DNA of 64,000 nucleotides from NCBI RefSeq assembly GCF_002575655.3, contig NC_053039.3, positions 219,809,622-219,873,621 on the forward strand. Reading direction: 5' to 3'. Positions 11,325-22,474 of the stretch are shown here, one piece after another (position 1 is the stretch's first letter; every line of letters begins with the position of its first letter). A model generated the notes under the pieces. The model did not search any database and was not told where the DNA came from. It saw only the letters and a program-made list of their open reading frames with translations. Source of the stretch: Aegilops tauschii subsp. strangulata. Taxonomy: Eukaryota; Streptophyta; Magnoliopsida; Poales; Poaceae. The position numbers and the translations under genes are program-made.

Positions 11325-11795
11325 TGTCGGTGTCAAAACCGACGGATCTCGGGTAGGGGGTCCCGAACTGTGCGTCTAAGGCAGATGGTAACAGGAGGCG
11401 GGGGACACGATGTTTACCCAGGTTCGGGCCCTCTCGATGGAGGTAATACCCTACTTCCTGCTTGATTGATCTTGATGATATGAGTATTACAAGAGTTGAT
11501 CTACCACGAGATCGTAGAGGCTAAACCCTAGAAGCTAGCCTATGATTCTGATTGTTCTTGTCCTATGGACTAAACCCTCCGGTTTATATAGACACCGGAG
11601 GGGGCTAGGGTTACACAGAGTCGGTTACAAGGGAGGAGATCTACATATCCGAATTGCCAAGCTTGCCTTCCACGCAAAGGAGAGTCCCATCCGGACACGG
11701 GACGAAGTCTTCAATCTTGTATCTTCATAGTCCAACAGCCCGGCCAAAGTATATAGTCCGGCAGTCTGAGGACCCCCTAATCCAGGACTCCCTCA
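11325..11795 (-). repeat. 3' LTR of Gypsy-1
   Basis: 471 bp, matching 19950-20419 with few differences by eye. Contains the tract around ACCCTCCGGTTTATATAGAC, which includes a TATA-like motif in both copies. Confidence 0.95.
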
Positions 11796-12347
11796 GTAGC
11801 CCCTGAACTAGGCTTCAATGACGATGAGTCCGGCGCGCAGATTGTCTTCGGCATTGCAAGGCGGGTTCTTCCTCCGAATACTCCATAGAAGATTTTGAAG
11901 ACAAGGATCGTGTCCGGCTCTGCAAAACAAATGCCACATACCACCGTAGAGGGTATAATATTCCACAAATCTAATCTGCTGACAAGTTTCATAGCATGAC
12001 ATCATGCCACGGCCCGGTCATTATTTGAACCGTTTTTCTCAACCAGCTACTGCACATATTGCGAGGCGGTTTTCTTGGCACGTCTTGTCGAAGCAGAGAT
12101 CATGTCCCCTTATCACGGGATTCTCATCAATATGGGTGTGGGTAACCCAACCACGCCATTAATCATGGCGCTTGGGGAATAAGCGAGTTTACCAGGCAGG
12201 TGAGGAGGCGCACAGTTTCCTCCGCCCTTATAAAGGGACAAGGACTTCTCTTTTTCACCCACGCCTTCTTCTTCCCTGCCCATCCATTCTCGCGCACTCG
12301 AGCTCCAGCGCCCAAGTTCGCATTTTCTCCACAAAACCACTCCAAAC

Positions 12348-15300
12348 ATGTCCGGAGCGGGAGGCAAGTGGATGGTCTCCTCCGTTATGGAGGGGGGCAT
12401 TACGAAGCTCCGGGAAGCCGGATACCTAGCCGCAGATATCGCGCACCGGCTCCTAGACGCGGGGCAGATCGTCCCTACTCCAGAACCTCACGAGAGGGTC
12501 GTATTCCTTACCCACTTCGTCCGCGGACTGGGATTTCCCCTCCACCCATTCGTCCGCGGGCTCATGTTTTACTATGGGCTAGATTTCCATGATCTGGTCC
12601 CCAATTTCATCCTCAACATCTTGGCGTTTATCGTCGTGTGCGAGGCCTTCCTTCGCATCAAGCCCCACTTCGGCCTATGGCTGAAGACCTTCAATGTGAA
12701 ACCAAAGGTGGTGATCGGACAGCAGGCGGAGTGCGGAGGCGCCATGGTGGGCAGAATGCCCAATGTCACCTGGCTCGAAGGCTCCTATGTGGAGACTGTG
12801 AAGGGGTGGCAATCGGGGTGGTTCTACATCACCGAGCCGCGCGACACCAACTGGGTGGCGGCCCCCGAATTTCGATCCGGCATCCCCATGCGGCTCACCT
12901 CCTGGAAAGAGAAGGGCCTATCCTGGGGTTCGTCGGTGGAGCTGACCGGACTACAAAAATGTGTCAAGAATATGATAAGAAAGAAAATCAAGCTTGTCAA
13001 CGTGGTCCAGGTCATTCTCTTCCGCTGAATCCTCCCGTGTCAAAGACGGGCATTCAATATGTGGGAGTTTGACCCGGCCGAGCACCAGATGCTGCGAGAG
13101 CTTTTTGACACGACGCACAAGGACGTCTGGAAGGTGCTGTTCAAGGGCGCCGAGGTACCTCCTCCCCTTACCGAGGATCGCGGACTCAGCGCAAAGCGCC
13201 CTGCCAATCCGGTAAGTGTTTTATATCTCATAAGATGTTTCTTTCCCCCATATAATCATGCGTGGGATCTAAGCCTCCACGCCATTTAACAGGACTGGAT
13301 AGCGACAGCGGAGCAGATCAATTGTCCACCCCCCCTGCCCAAAGATCCAGCAGATGCTCTTCTAACGGAGATGCTGGTTCCAACACCTTATGAGGCGCCA
13401 GAAAGGAAGGCCAAGAAGAAGGCCACGGGGACCAAGAAAGGTCTCTGGCGCAAGGTTATATCGGACTCATCGTCCGAAAACACCGAGGCGCACTCCTCCC
13501 ACGAAGACAAGGAGGAGGAAGAGGAAAGTTCTCCTCCCCCAGCGGGGGGGGGGGGGGACAGGAAAAGGAAGGCCGCCCCATCCGGGCAGGCCGAAGGGTC
13601 CAAAAAGGGAAGGACCCTCCTTCCGGACTGCTCCACGACGGCCGCTTTCAGCGACGAGGAGTGGTTACCCAGGGACAAGCCCCTAGCGAAGTCGTGAGTA
13701 TCCGGATACCATAATAGCTCTTGGTATGTTTTATTTTATTGCTTATCACACCGAACATGATTATGCAGTCCATCCCGAGCCCATATCAACGTATCTTCTT
13801 TGGATGATTCTTTGGGCCCGTCGGATATGAACAACGATTCACTCCCGACCGCCTCCTCCCCCCGCCCTACGGACGATGCCGAGGTGTTGTCTCAAAGGGC
13901 ACTGAACCAAGGGGAGACAGTTTCTGAGGCGCCCCAAGGCGACATTCCAGGCGCTGGGCGCACGAGGGGCAAGACTCCCCTGGGCCCTAACATCGAGGGC
14001 AGCAAGTCTAGCCCCCAGCCGAATACTGCGCCGGAACCTCCAATGGTTCCGGATTCTGTTAGGCAACCCCTCGCTAAGGGGGGTAAGCCGTCTGTGCCGA
14101 TGGCCTCTGTCCATCCAGAGGCATCGGACAACTTGCTGGAAGCGCTTCGCGGCGCTTCCATTGATGAAGAGCACCACACTGTTATGAGTGCGGTGGTCAA
14201 AAAGGTTCAGTCCGCCAAGAGCGGACTGACTGAAGCCTGTGCCAACCTCCTAACAGGCTTTGAGGTAAGTAATCAAATTATAAGAAAATGTTACAGCATA
14301 GACAGTAGCCCCTGATGCTCTGTTTGGCGTTCGCGAAGAAAAGCCGAATAGAGGATCAAATAATAATCGCAGGAGTCTAATCAAAATGTGTCTATGTGAA
14401 TAAGCAGGCTTCACTGCTGGCCGCTGCCGCTCGTACTGCAGAGGTCGCCTCACTAAAGCGGGACCTTGAGCGGTCCAAGGAAGAGCTCAGCCTTACCAAG
14501 AGGCAGCTCGAAGAGAACAAAGGTAAGTGATACCCCGTCTGTATATTGATAAAGAAAAATGTGGTTTTAGAATAATAGGATCGTCATGAATTTTGCTAGG
14601 GGCCATGACCGAAGTGGCGGCCCTGAAGAAGGCGCTGTCCGAGGCTGAAGACAAAGCGGCCAAGGAGCGCATCGAGCGAGAGAAGCAAGAGGGCGGAGTA
14701 GGCGAGGTGTAGCAAGAGCTCCAGGCTCTCGTCAAGGAATACGAGTCCTTGGAGCGTGACTCTAAGATGCAAGGGTTCGAGCTTGCGAAGGCCCTCGAAA
14801 ACGCACAACATGCCAAGGCCGAAGCCCAAAAGGCCCTCCAGGAGATTCAGGCGGTTAAGAAGATAGCGGCGGGTAAGGCATTCATTATGCAAAGCAAGCA
14901 TGTGAAGGAAACTTTCCTTTTACTTACCCGAGTTCGGAGCTCTCCAGGAGCGTTCGCAGATCTACCCCGCAGTGTACCGGATGCCGCGGAGTTCTACCTG
15001 GCCGAGGAGGGGAGCTCGACGGAGAAGTTGTTCTGGTCTCAGTATACTGGGACCAAACATTCGATGCCTTTGAGCGACCAGTTGAAGCAACTGGTCGAGC
15101 TTCACAAGGCGGCCGAACAGGCCATGAAGGGTCTTATAGTCCGGATGTGGCCTGGCGAGCCCCTGCCTGGTAGCTACTTCGGTCTGGTAAGGCGGCTTGT
15201 GAATGCCTGCCCACGGTTTGAAGTCATAAAGCGGGCCGTCTGCATTGAGGGTGCGCGCAGGGCCTTTGCCCAGGCGAAAGTGCACTGGGCGAAGTTGGAC

Positions 15301-15432
15301 GCCGAAAAGCTGGTGAAGGAAGGGCCACCGGAGGGCAAGGAGCATCGCCACCCTGAAAAGTATTATGACAGTGTCCTGAAGGGTGCTCGCCTTGTGGCGG
15401 AGGAATGTGCTAAGGATGTAATATTTGAATGA
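12348..15432 (+). pseudogene. Gypsy-1 antisense gene (five exons; gypsy-type transposon domain plus coiled coil)
   Basis: Plus-strand gene opposite to gag. Exons 12348-13211, 13293-13693, 13769-14264, 14408-14522 and 14600-15432 have GT-AG borders and phases 0, 2, 0, 1, giving 902 residues if stops are ignored. The N-terminal part (residues about 40-200: VVFLTHFVRGLGFPLHPF, FHDLVPNFIL, VCEAFLRIKPHFGLW) matches the pattern of the putative gypsy-type transposon domain (Pfam PF04195, from memory). Next come an acidic and Lys-rich linker with a poly-G tract (13548-13557), helical coiled-coil segments (exons 4-5) and a conserved C-terminal part. Two nonsense codons break it: TGA at 13026 and TAG at 14710, both explainable by C to T changes. 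The role of this family is unknown. The same domain order occurs in Gypsy-2. Confidence 0.8.
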
Positions 15433-16613
15433 ATGTACTCATGTGATCCTGTAATATGAAACGAGTTCATCTGCGCTATGCAACGCTAATTTAAAATATT
15501 ACCTTCTGTGAGGCCGTTTATAAAATCTGAGAGTTGGCCAGTCGTCGGCTTCTGCCCCCATGTAACTAGTACTGAGGTGTTCGGGATAAACCTGATCACT
15601 CTTTATCCCAATTTTGGGTCCTTTGAAGGAGGTGTTCAGCACAACGAACCAGGCAATCGGACTATAAAGCTTTATCACTCTCACTTATCCATAGAAGTCT
15701 ACAATTTTAAATTCTGGCGAAGCCCCTAGTATTCGGAAGACCGAATTTGGGGTGCTATATATGCCTAAATCGGACAAGGCCGACTCCTCGCCCGAAGCGG
15801 AAGAAGTCTTTAAGGACCTGAGACCTCTCGAACAACGACCAGCTCTCACCGCACCATGACAGTCAGTTTTCGGCTTTCTCTACTGAGGTGCTCGTCCGGA
15901 AGAACCGGGACATAATCGCAGTAGTTCTCCCAGTGCTACCTTAGCCGATATAGCGGAACGTAAGGTACCAAAACATGGGAGCCGGGCAAACCCAACTATT
16001 GACCCAAGACATGATTCGGAGCTGATGCATATAATGCTATAAGTTCGGGGTGCCGCACTGTCGAAAGTGTTCGGACTTTTCACACCGTGTTATGGGGTAT
16101 ACTGAAGCCCCTGGCGCACTGATCGTACCAGAATGTACGGGTGCAATTTGTCGTAAATAAGCAGATAAGGAAAAAAAGGAAATGCAATAATAGGCTAACG
16201 CTATGCATTGTTATTTAAATAATACGTCAAAGCGTACGGATACAAGTAGTGCAATAAGCAAAAAATAGGACTATTTGACATGTCCTATCCAAGGGCAAGC
16301 TGCGTATGGGTATGTAAAAACAGGTATATCCATAGTTATCAGAGACCACCTGGGGATTCCCTTGTACGTCAGAGCGTCTTGCTTCCTTGGTATTTCCTTC
16401 CCGTAATGGGTCCAATGATCAGGCTGTCGGAAAGAGCTTCCAGAGAGTAGGGTCCTGAAAGAGAGAAAATGATAAAGGTGTACGGGCCCTGAGGCGGTTG
16501 AGCCACATTGTGGGCCTTGCCTCCGCCTGTGCCCATGGTATCTTGAGTGCGTAATTATGTACGCGCGGCACAAATTTCACCGCTTGACTGGGACTAGGAC
16601 GGAGGCCGAATTG
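15433..16613. other. Gypsy-1 region between antisense gene and protease, no gene
   Basis: No conserved frame on either strand. This is where reverse transcriptase, RNase H and integrase would lie in a complete element, and no remnant of them is seen. Confidence 0.6.
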
Positions 16614-17344
16614 CTAGGCGAGCTCTGAACGTGCCTGGCGATCCTGTTGCAGGGTACTCCGGATTCGCTTGAAGGTTTCCGGTGGCTTCTTCGCCGAATT
16701 GGCGGTTGTCCTCCGAAGGCTGCTTTGTACTTCCGCTGCGAGGGCCGCAGTGTGCTCCTCTGTGCGGAGCGAGCGTTCTGTGTTTCCATTAACTGTTATA
16801 ACCCCGCGAGGTCCAGGCATTTTGAGCTTGAGGTACGCATAATGCGGTACCACATTGATCTAGCAAATGCGGTTCGTCCGAGTAGTGCGTGATAGCAACT
16901 ACGGAAGGGGACGATATCGAAGATTAATTCCTCGCTTCGGAAGTTGTCCGGAGATCCGAAGACCACTTCCAGTGTGATTGAGCCCATGCAACATGCCTCT
17001 ACACCTGGTATGACACCTTTGAAGGTGGTTTTTGTGGGTTTGATCCTTGAGGGGTCTATACCCATTTTGCGCACTGTATCCTGATAGAGCAGGTTCAGGC
17101 TGCTGCCACCGTCCATAAGGACTCGAGTGAGGTGAAATCTGTCAATGATGGGATCAAGGATCAATGCGGCAGAACCGCCATGACGGATACTAGTGGGATG
17201 GTCCCTGCGATCGAAAGTGATCGGACAAGAGGACCATGGGTTGAACTTTGGGGCGACTGGCTCCATCGCACAGACGTCCCTTAGTGCACGCTTCCGTTCC
17301 CGCTTGGGAATATGGGTTGCATATATCATGTTCACCATTTTCAC
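16614..17344 (-). pseudogene. Gypsy-1 retroviral-type aspartic protease remnant
   Basis: The frame from 17344 contains ITFDRRDH, then the active-site region VLMDGGSSLNLLY (the DGG variant of the Asp-Thr/Ser-Gly motif used by many plant Gypsy proteases) and DPSRIKPTKTTFKGV. It is in the same frame as gag and separated from it by one TGA at about 17369. One missing T near 16858 (GCTAGATCAATG) shifts the frame. The continuation (VPHYAYLKLKMPGP and onwards) is read at 16853-16614, after which the polyprotein ends without a reverse transcriptase. Confidence 0.8.
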
Positions 17345-17368
17345 TTGTGGAGGAAACTTCTTCTGTCC

Positions 17369-18841
17369 TCATGTGTTCGGCGGCCGGGGCTCCTCCTCGT
17401 CGTCGCTATGCAGCCCATTTTCCTTGTTTTCGGCATTCAACTTGCCGGCCTGCTTGAACACCCAGCATTCTGTGTTGGTGTGATTGGCTGGCTTATCGGG
17501 GGTGTCGTGAATTTGACACGAGCGGTCGAGTATGCGGTCCAAAGTGGACGGGCCCAGATTGCTTCTTTTGAACGACTTTTTCTGCTGACCGGATTTAGAG
17601 CCACTGAATCCGGCATTGACTACCGTGTCTTCGGCGTTGTTGCCATTGTTGCGGCGCTTGTGTCTGTTGCGACGTGTTCTGCCGTTGCTATCTTTGGCAT
17701 CTGAATTGCCCGGATTTCTTGATGTGTTATTGCTGCGAGCCAGCCAGCTGTCTTCGCTCGCGCAAAAGCGGGTCATGAGTGTCGTGAGGGCTGCCATAGA
17801 CTTCGGCTTCTCTTGGCCGAGGTGTCGGGCGAGCCACTCGTCACGGATGTTATGCTTGAATGCCGCTAAGGCCTCGGCATCCGGACAGTCGACAATTTGG
17901 TTCTTTTTAGTTAGGAACCGGGTCCAGAATTTCCTGGCCGATTCCCCTGGCTGCTGGGTTATGTGACTCAAGTCATCAGTATCCGGTGGTCGCACATAAG
18001 TGCCGTGGAAGTTGTCAAGGAATGTGTCTTCCAGATTCTCCCAACTGCAAATGGAGTTTGCTGGCAAGCTATTCAGCCAATGCCGAGCCGGTCCTTTGAG
18101 TTTTAGTGGGAGGTACTTGATGGCATGCAGATCGTCACCGCGGGCCATGTGGATGTGGAGGAGGAAATCTTCAATCCATACCGCGTGGTCTGTTGTACCG
18201 TAATATGATTCAATGTTCACAGGTTTAAATCCCTCTGGGAATTCGTGATCCATTACTTCATCAGTGAAGCATAGGGGGTGTGCGGCACCTCTGTGTCGGG
18301 CTATGTCACGACACAGTTCATACGAGTCTTGTCTGCTGTATTCAGCCCGGCCGGATTTGCTTTTAGTATATCCGGCGTGACGATCGTCGTCACGCGTTAG
18401 GGCGCGCCCCTGTGATCCATAGATCGATCTTGTATGTCCTGCTTTGTTTTCCAATATGTTTTGCAGGTTCTGCGTGTTGCCCCGGGCCTTGGTGTTTTTG
18501 TTTGACTGGTTGATATGCCGTTCTGTCTCGGCCACGGGTGGCCGATCAGCTGCTTCATACGCTGGTAGTGTGGGGTTTAATGCTTCCTCCTCGAGTTGGG
18601 GTAGCAACCTGCGTTTTGGGTAACTCTTGGTTGGGCGCTTGAGTTCGTATTCCTCGGCTGCCAGGACCTCGGTCCATGTATCCGCTAGCAAATCTTGATC
18701 AGGTCGAAGCTGTTGTTGCTTTTTCTTCAGGCTATTTGCTGTGGCTATAAGCCGGCGCTTGAAGCGCTCCTGCTCGACTGGATCCTCAGGCACGATAAAT
18801 TCTTCGTCGCTGAGGCTCACCTCGTCTTCGGAGAGAGGCAT
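17369..18841 (-). pseudogene. Gypsy-1 Gag
   Basis: 490 codons. Residues about 215-345 show the plant retrotransposon gag core: GFKPVNIESYYGTTDHAVWIE, HAIKYLPLKLKGPARHWLN, then FLDNFHG and ARKFWTRFLTKKNQI. An Arg/Lys-rich segment (RTRRNRHKRRN) and the Cys/His-poor tail VFKQAGKLNAENKE follow. The stop at the end (ACA TGA GGA) is probably a mutated CGA, since protease continues in the same frame 25 bases later. The first 25 bases overlap the end of the upstream frame. Confidence 0.85.
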
Positions 18842-19905
18842 GTAATTGTCATCCTCTGATTCTTCGTCTGCTGCCTGTTCCTGAGGGCTAGCTTGCCCAT
18901 CCTCCCGCTCGAGGCCTGGCTGGAGGGGATTATCTTCTCCTCGGCACTATCCGGAGCGTTATTGTCTCTTGTGCCGGTATCGCTGCTTTTGCTATGGCGG
19001 GACTTAGAGCGGCGCCGCTGACGCCGGTGCTTGGATTGCTTCTTGGGGGGGTTATCCTCCGTTGCCTTATCGCCATCGCCTTCTTTGGGGGTGTCCACCA
19101 TGTATATATCATATGATGAGGTGGCAGTCCACCGCCCTGTGGGCGGTGGTTCCTGTTCGTCACCTGCATCGTCGTCCATACCGTCGATGTCTTCGGAGCC
19201 GAAATCGAGCATGTCGGTTAAGTCGTCGACAGTGGCTACCAAGTGGGTGGTGGGTGGGGAACGAATTTCTTCATCGTCCGCTTCCCACTCAAGCCGGACA
19301 TAGTTCGGCCAAGGGTCTCCAGACAAGGAGAGAGACCTTAATGAATTTAGCACGTCGCCCAGTGGCGAGTGCTGAAAGATATCCGCGGAGGAAAACTCCA
19401 TGATCGGTGCCCAATCAGATTCGATAGGCACGGACGCAGGCGGTTCGGAGCCCGTGGCCGGGGATGAATCCAAGTGTCCGGCAACACAGGCCTCATAGGA
19501 GGTGAAGTCAGCGTTCGGCTCTATCGCCGCTGAGTGCGCGGCCTCCGTGGCGGGGTCTATCCACCCGTCCTCGGACGGCACGATCTGCTCCGGATTGAGG
19601 GCCGGAGTAGCTGCAGGTGTGATCTCGCGGACACTATCCGACGGCAAAGCTAAGTCATGCTCGTCGTGACTGTGCGGCGCACCTGACATGGGCTCGAATC
19701 CGTCGAAGATCAAGTCTCCGCGGATATCGGCAGTATAGTTCAAGCTTTCGAACCTGACCTGATGGCCAGGGGCGTAGCTCTCGATCTGCTCCAGATGGCC
19801 AAGCGAGTTGGCCCGCAGTACGAAGCCGCCGAATACGAAGATCTGTCCGGGGAGAAAAACCTCACCCTGGATCGCATCGTTGCTGATGATCGAAGGAGCC
19901 ATCAA
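18817..19905 (-). CDS. Gypsy-1 leader ORF upstream of Gag
   Basis: 362 codons starting 45 bp inside the 5' LTR edge (MMAPSIISNDAIQGEVFLPG). It begins with a short segment on box-like geometry (QIFVFGGFVLRANSLGHLEQ), then a long acidic region with many Asp/Glu/Ser, and ends in a basic Arg/Ser/Lys cluster (KHRRQRRRSKSRHSKSS). It is in a different frame from Gag and overlaps it by 25 bp; whether this is natural or a frameshift in one polyprotein cannot be decided here. Located where Gypsy polyproteins normally start; function unknown. Confidence 0.6.
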   Translation of the reverse strand: MMAPSIISNDAIQGEVFLPGQIFVFGGFVLRANSLGHLEQIESYAPGHQVRFESLNYTADIRGDLIFDGFEPMSGAPHSHDEHDLALPSDSVREITPAATPALNPEQIVPSEDGWIDPATEAAHSAAIEPNADFTSYEACVAGHLDSSPATGSEPPASVPIESDWAPIMEFSSADIFQHSPLGDVLNSLRSLSLSGDPWPNYVRLEWEADDEEIRSPPTTHLVATVDDLTDMLDFGSEDIDGMDDDAGDEQEPPPTGRWTATSSYDIYMVDTPKEGDGDKATEDNPPKKQSKHRRQRRRSKSRHSKSSDTGTRDNNAPDSAEEKIIPSSQASSGRMGKLALRNRQQTKNQRMTITCLSPKTR

Positions 19906-19949
19906 GCCTTATGGTGACGACACAGTGGAACTCTCAATGAAAGCACCAA

Positions 19950-20419
19950 TGTCGGTGTCAAAACCGGCAGATCTCGGGTAGGGGGTCCCGAACTGTGCGT
20001 CTAAGGCATATGGTAACAGGAGGCGGGGGACACGATGTTTACCCAGGTTCGGGCCCTCTCGATGGAGGTAATACCCTACTTCCTGCTTGATTGATCTTGA
20101 TGATATGAGTATTACAAGAGTTGATCTACCACGAGATCGTAGAGGCTAAACCCTAGAAGCTAGCTATGATTCTGATTGTTCTTATCCTACGGACTAAACC
20201 CTCCGGTTTATATAGACACCGGAGGGGGATAGGGTTACACAGAGTCGGTTACAAGGGAGGAGATCTACATATCCGAATTGCCAAGCTTGCCTTCCACGCA
20301 AAGGAGAGTCCCATCCGGACACGGGACGAAGTCTTCAATCTTGTATCTTCATAGTTCAACAGTCCGGCCAAAGTATATAGTCCGGCAGTCCGAGGACCCC
20401 CTAATCCAGGACTCCCTCA
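19950..20419 (-). repeat. 5' LTR of Gypsy-1
   Basis: 470 bp. On the minus strand it is followed directly by TTGGTGCTTTCATTGAGAG (19949-19931), the likely primer-binding region. The outer flank TATAG matches the flank of the other LTR. Confidence 0.95.
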
Positions 20420-20424
20420 TATAG

Positions 20425-22474
20425 CTTCCCCGTTTTATTTATGATATGGTCCTAGAGAAAACTATGTTGAAAGATGTTAGTAGCAATGATGCGGACTAGC
20501 TCCATGATCTGAGGATTATCCTCATTGCTGCACAGAAGAATTATGTCCTTGATGCACCGCTAGGTGACGGACCTATTGCAGGAGCAGAGGCAGATGTTAT
20601 GAATGTTTGGCAAGCTCGGTATGATGACTACTTGATACTTTAGTGCGCCATGCTTTATGGCTTAGAACCGGGACTTCAAAAACGTTTTGAATGCCACGGA
20701 GCATATAAGATGTTCCAAGAGTTGAAATTAGTATTTCAGACTCATGCCCATGTCGAGAGGTATGAGACCTCTGACAGTACTTTGCCTACAAGATGGAGGA
20801 GAATAGCTCAACCAGTGAGCATGTGCTCAGATTGTCTAGGTACTACAATTGCTTGAATCAAGTGGGATTTAATCTTCCAAATAAGATAGTGATTGACAGA
20901 GTTCTCTAGTCATTATCACCAAGTTACTGGAACTTAGTGATGAACTATAATATGCAAGGGATGACGTAAAACGATTCCCGAGCTCTTCGCGATGCTAAAA
21001 TCGGCGAAGGTAGAAATCAAGAAAAGCATCAAGTGTTGATGGTTGACAAGACCACCAGTTTCAAGTAAAAGGGCAAGGGAAAGAAAGTGAACTTCAAGAA
21101 GAATGGCAAGCAAGTTGCCACTCCCATGAAGAAGCCCAAAACTAGACCCAAGCCTGAAACTGAGTGCTTCTACTGCAAAGGAAATGGTCAGTGGAAGCGG
21201 AACTGCCCCAAATACTTGGCGGATAAGAAGGATGGCAAAGTGAACAAAAGTATATATGATATACATGTTATTGATGTGTACTTTACTAGTGTTCATAGTA
21301 GCCCCTGGGTATTTGATACTGGTTCAGTTGCTATGATTAGTAACTTGAAACAGGAGTTACAAAATGAACAGAGACTAGTTGAGGGCGAGGTGACGATGTG
21401 TGTTGGAAGTAATTCCAAGGTTGATAAGATCACCGTCGCACACTCCCTTTACCTTCGGGATTAGTGTTGAACCTAAAATAAATGTTATTTGGTGTTTGCA
21501 TTGAGCATAATATGATTGGATCATGTTTATTGCAATACGGTTATTCATTTAAGTCAAAGAATAATTGTTATTCTGTTTACATGAATAAAACCTTCTGTGG
21601 TCATACACCCAAGGTGAATGGTTTATTGAATCTCGATCGTAGTAATACACATATTCATAATATTGATGCCAAAAGATGCAAAGTTCATAATGATAGTGCA
21701 ACATACTAGTGGCACTGCCGTTTAGGTCATATTGGTGTAAAGCTCATGAAGAAACTCCATGCGGATGGACTTTTGGAATCACGTGATTATGAATCATTTG
21801 ATGCTTGCGAACCATGCCTCATGGGCAAGATGACTAAGACTCCGTTCTCCGGAACAATGAAGCGAACCACTGACTTAGTGGAAATAATACATACTGATGT
21901 ATGCAGTCTAATGAGTGTTGAGGCTCGCGGCGGGTATCGTTATTTTCTGACCTTCACAGATGATTTGAGCAAATATGTGTATATCTACTTAATGAAACAC
22001 AAGTCTGAAACATTTGAAAAGTTCAAAGAATTTCAGAGTGAAGTTGAGAATCATCATAACAAGAAAATAAAGTTTCTATGATCTGATCACGGAGGCGAAT
22101 ATTTGAGTTACGAGTTTGGCCTTCATTTGTAACAATGTAGAATAGTTTCGTAACTCATGCCACCTGGAACACCACAGCGTAATGGTGTGTCCGAACGTCG
22201 TAACCGTACTTTATTAGATATGGTGCGATCTATGATGTCTCTTACCGATTTAGCACTATCGTTTTGGGGTTATGCATTAAAGACAACTGCATTCACGTTA
22301 AATAGGGCACCGTCTAAAAATCCGTTGAGACGACACCGTATGAAGTGCGGTTTAGCAAGAAACCTAAGCTGTCGTTTCTTAAAGTTTGGGGTTGCGATGC
22401 TTATGTGAAAAAGTTTCAGCCTGATAAGCTCAAACCCAAATCGGAGAAGTGCGTCTTCATAGGATACCCAAAGG
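20425..22474 (+). pseudogene. Outer Copia Gag-protease-integrase remnant
   Basis: Aligns with the inner Copia from gag to mid-integrase. Seen: the CCHC zinc knuckle at 21165-21206 with its His replaced by Gln (CAG at 21189); protease DTGS at 21315-21326; the integrase zinc-binding start (HCRLGHIG, about 21711-21735) and CEPCLMGKMTK; then the DHGGEYL part of the catalytic core, the NGVSERRNRTLLDM block, and FLKVWGCDAYV. Stops at several places (for example TAG in GACTAGCTCC near 20496 and before the HCRLGH block) make it inactive. At 22471 the Copia sequence ends inside the FIGYPK motif and joins Gypsy-2 sequence through a shared AAGG. Confidence 0.9.

Larger units (their letters stand above)
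11325..20419 (-). mobile_element. Gypsy-1: pol-less Gypsy retrotransposon with antisense gene
   Basis: Bounded by two LTRs of about 470 bp (TGTCGGTGTC ... ACTCCCTCA) and the 5-bp duplication TATAG (11320-11324 and 20420-20424). Gag and protease read on the minus strand, so the right LTR is the 5' LTR. After protease nothing of reverse transcriptase, RNase H or integrase is present; about 1.15 kb of non-coding DNA follows, then a five-exon gene on the plus strand. Extra genes antisense to gag are known in the Tat lineage of plant Gypsy elements (for example Grande). It sits in the first codons of the outer Copia gag. It would depend on other elements for mobility. Confidence 0.93.
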
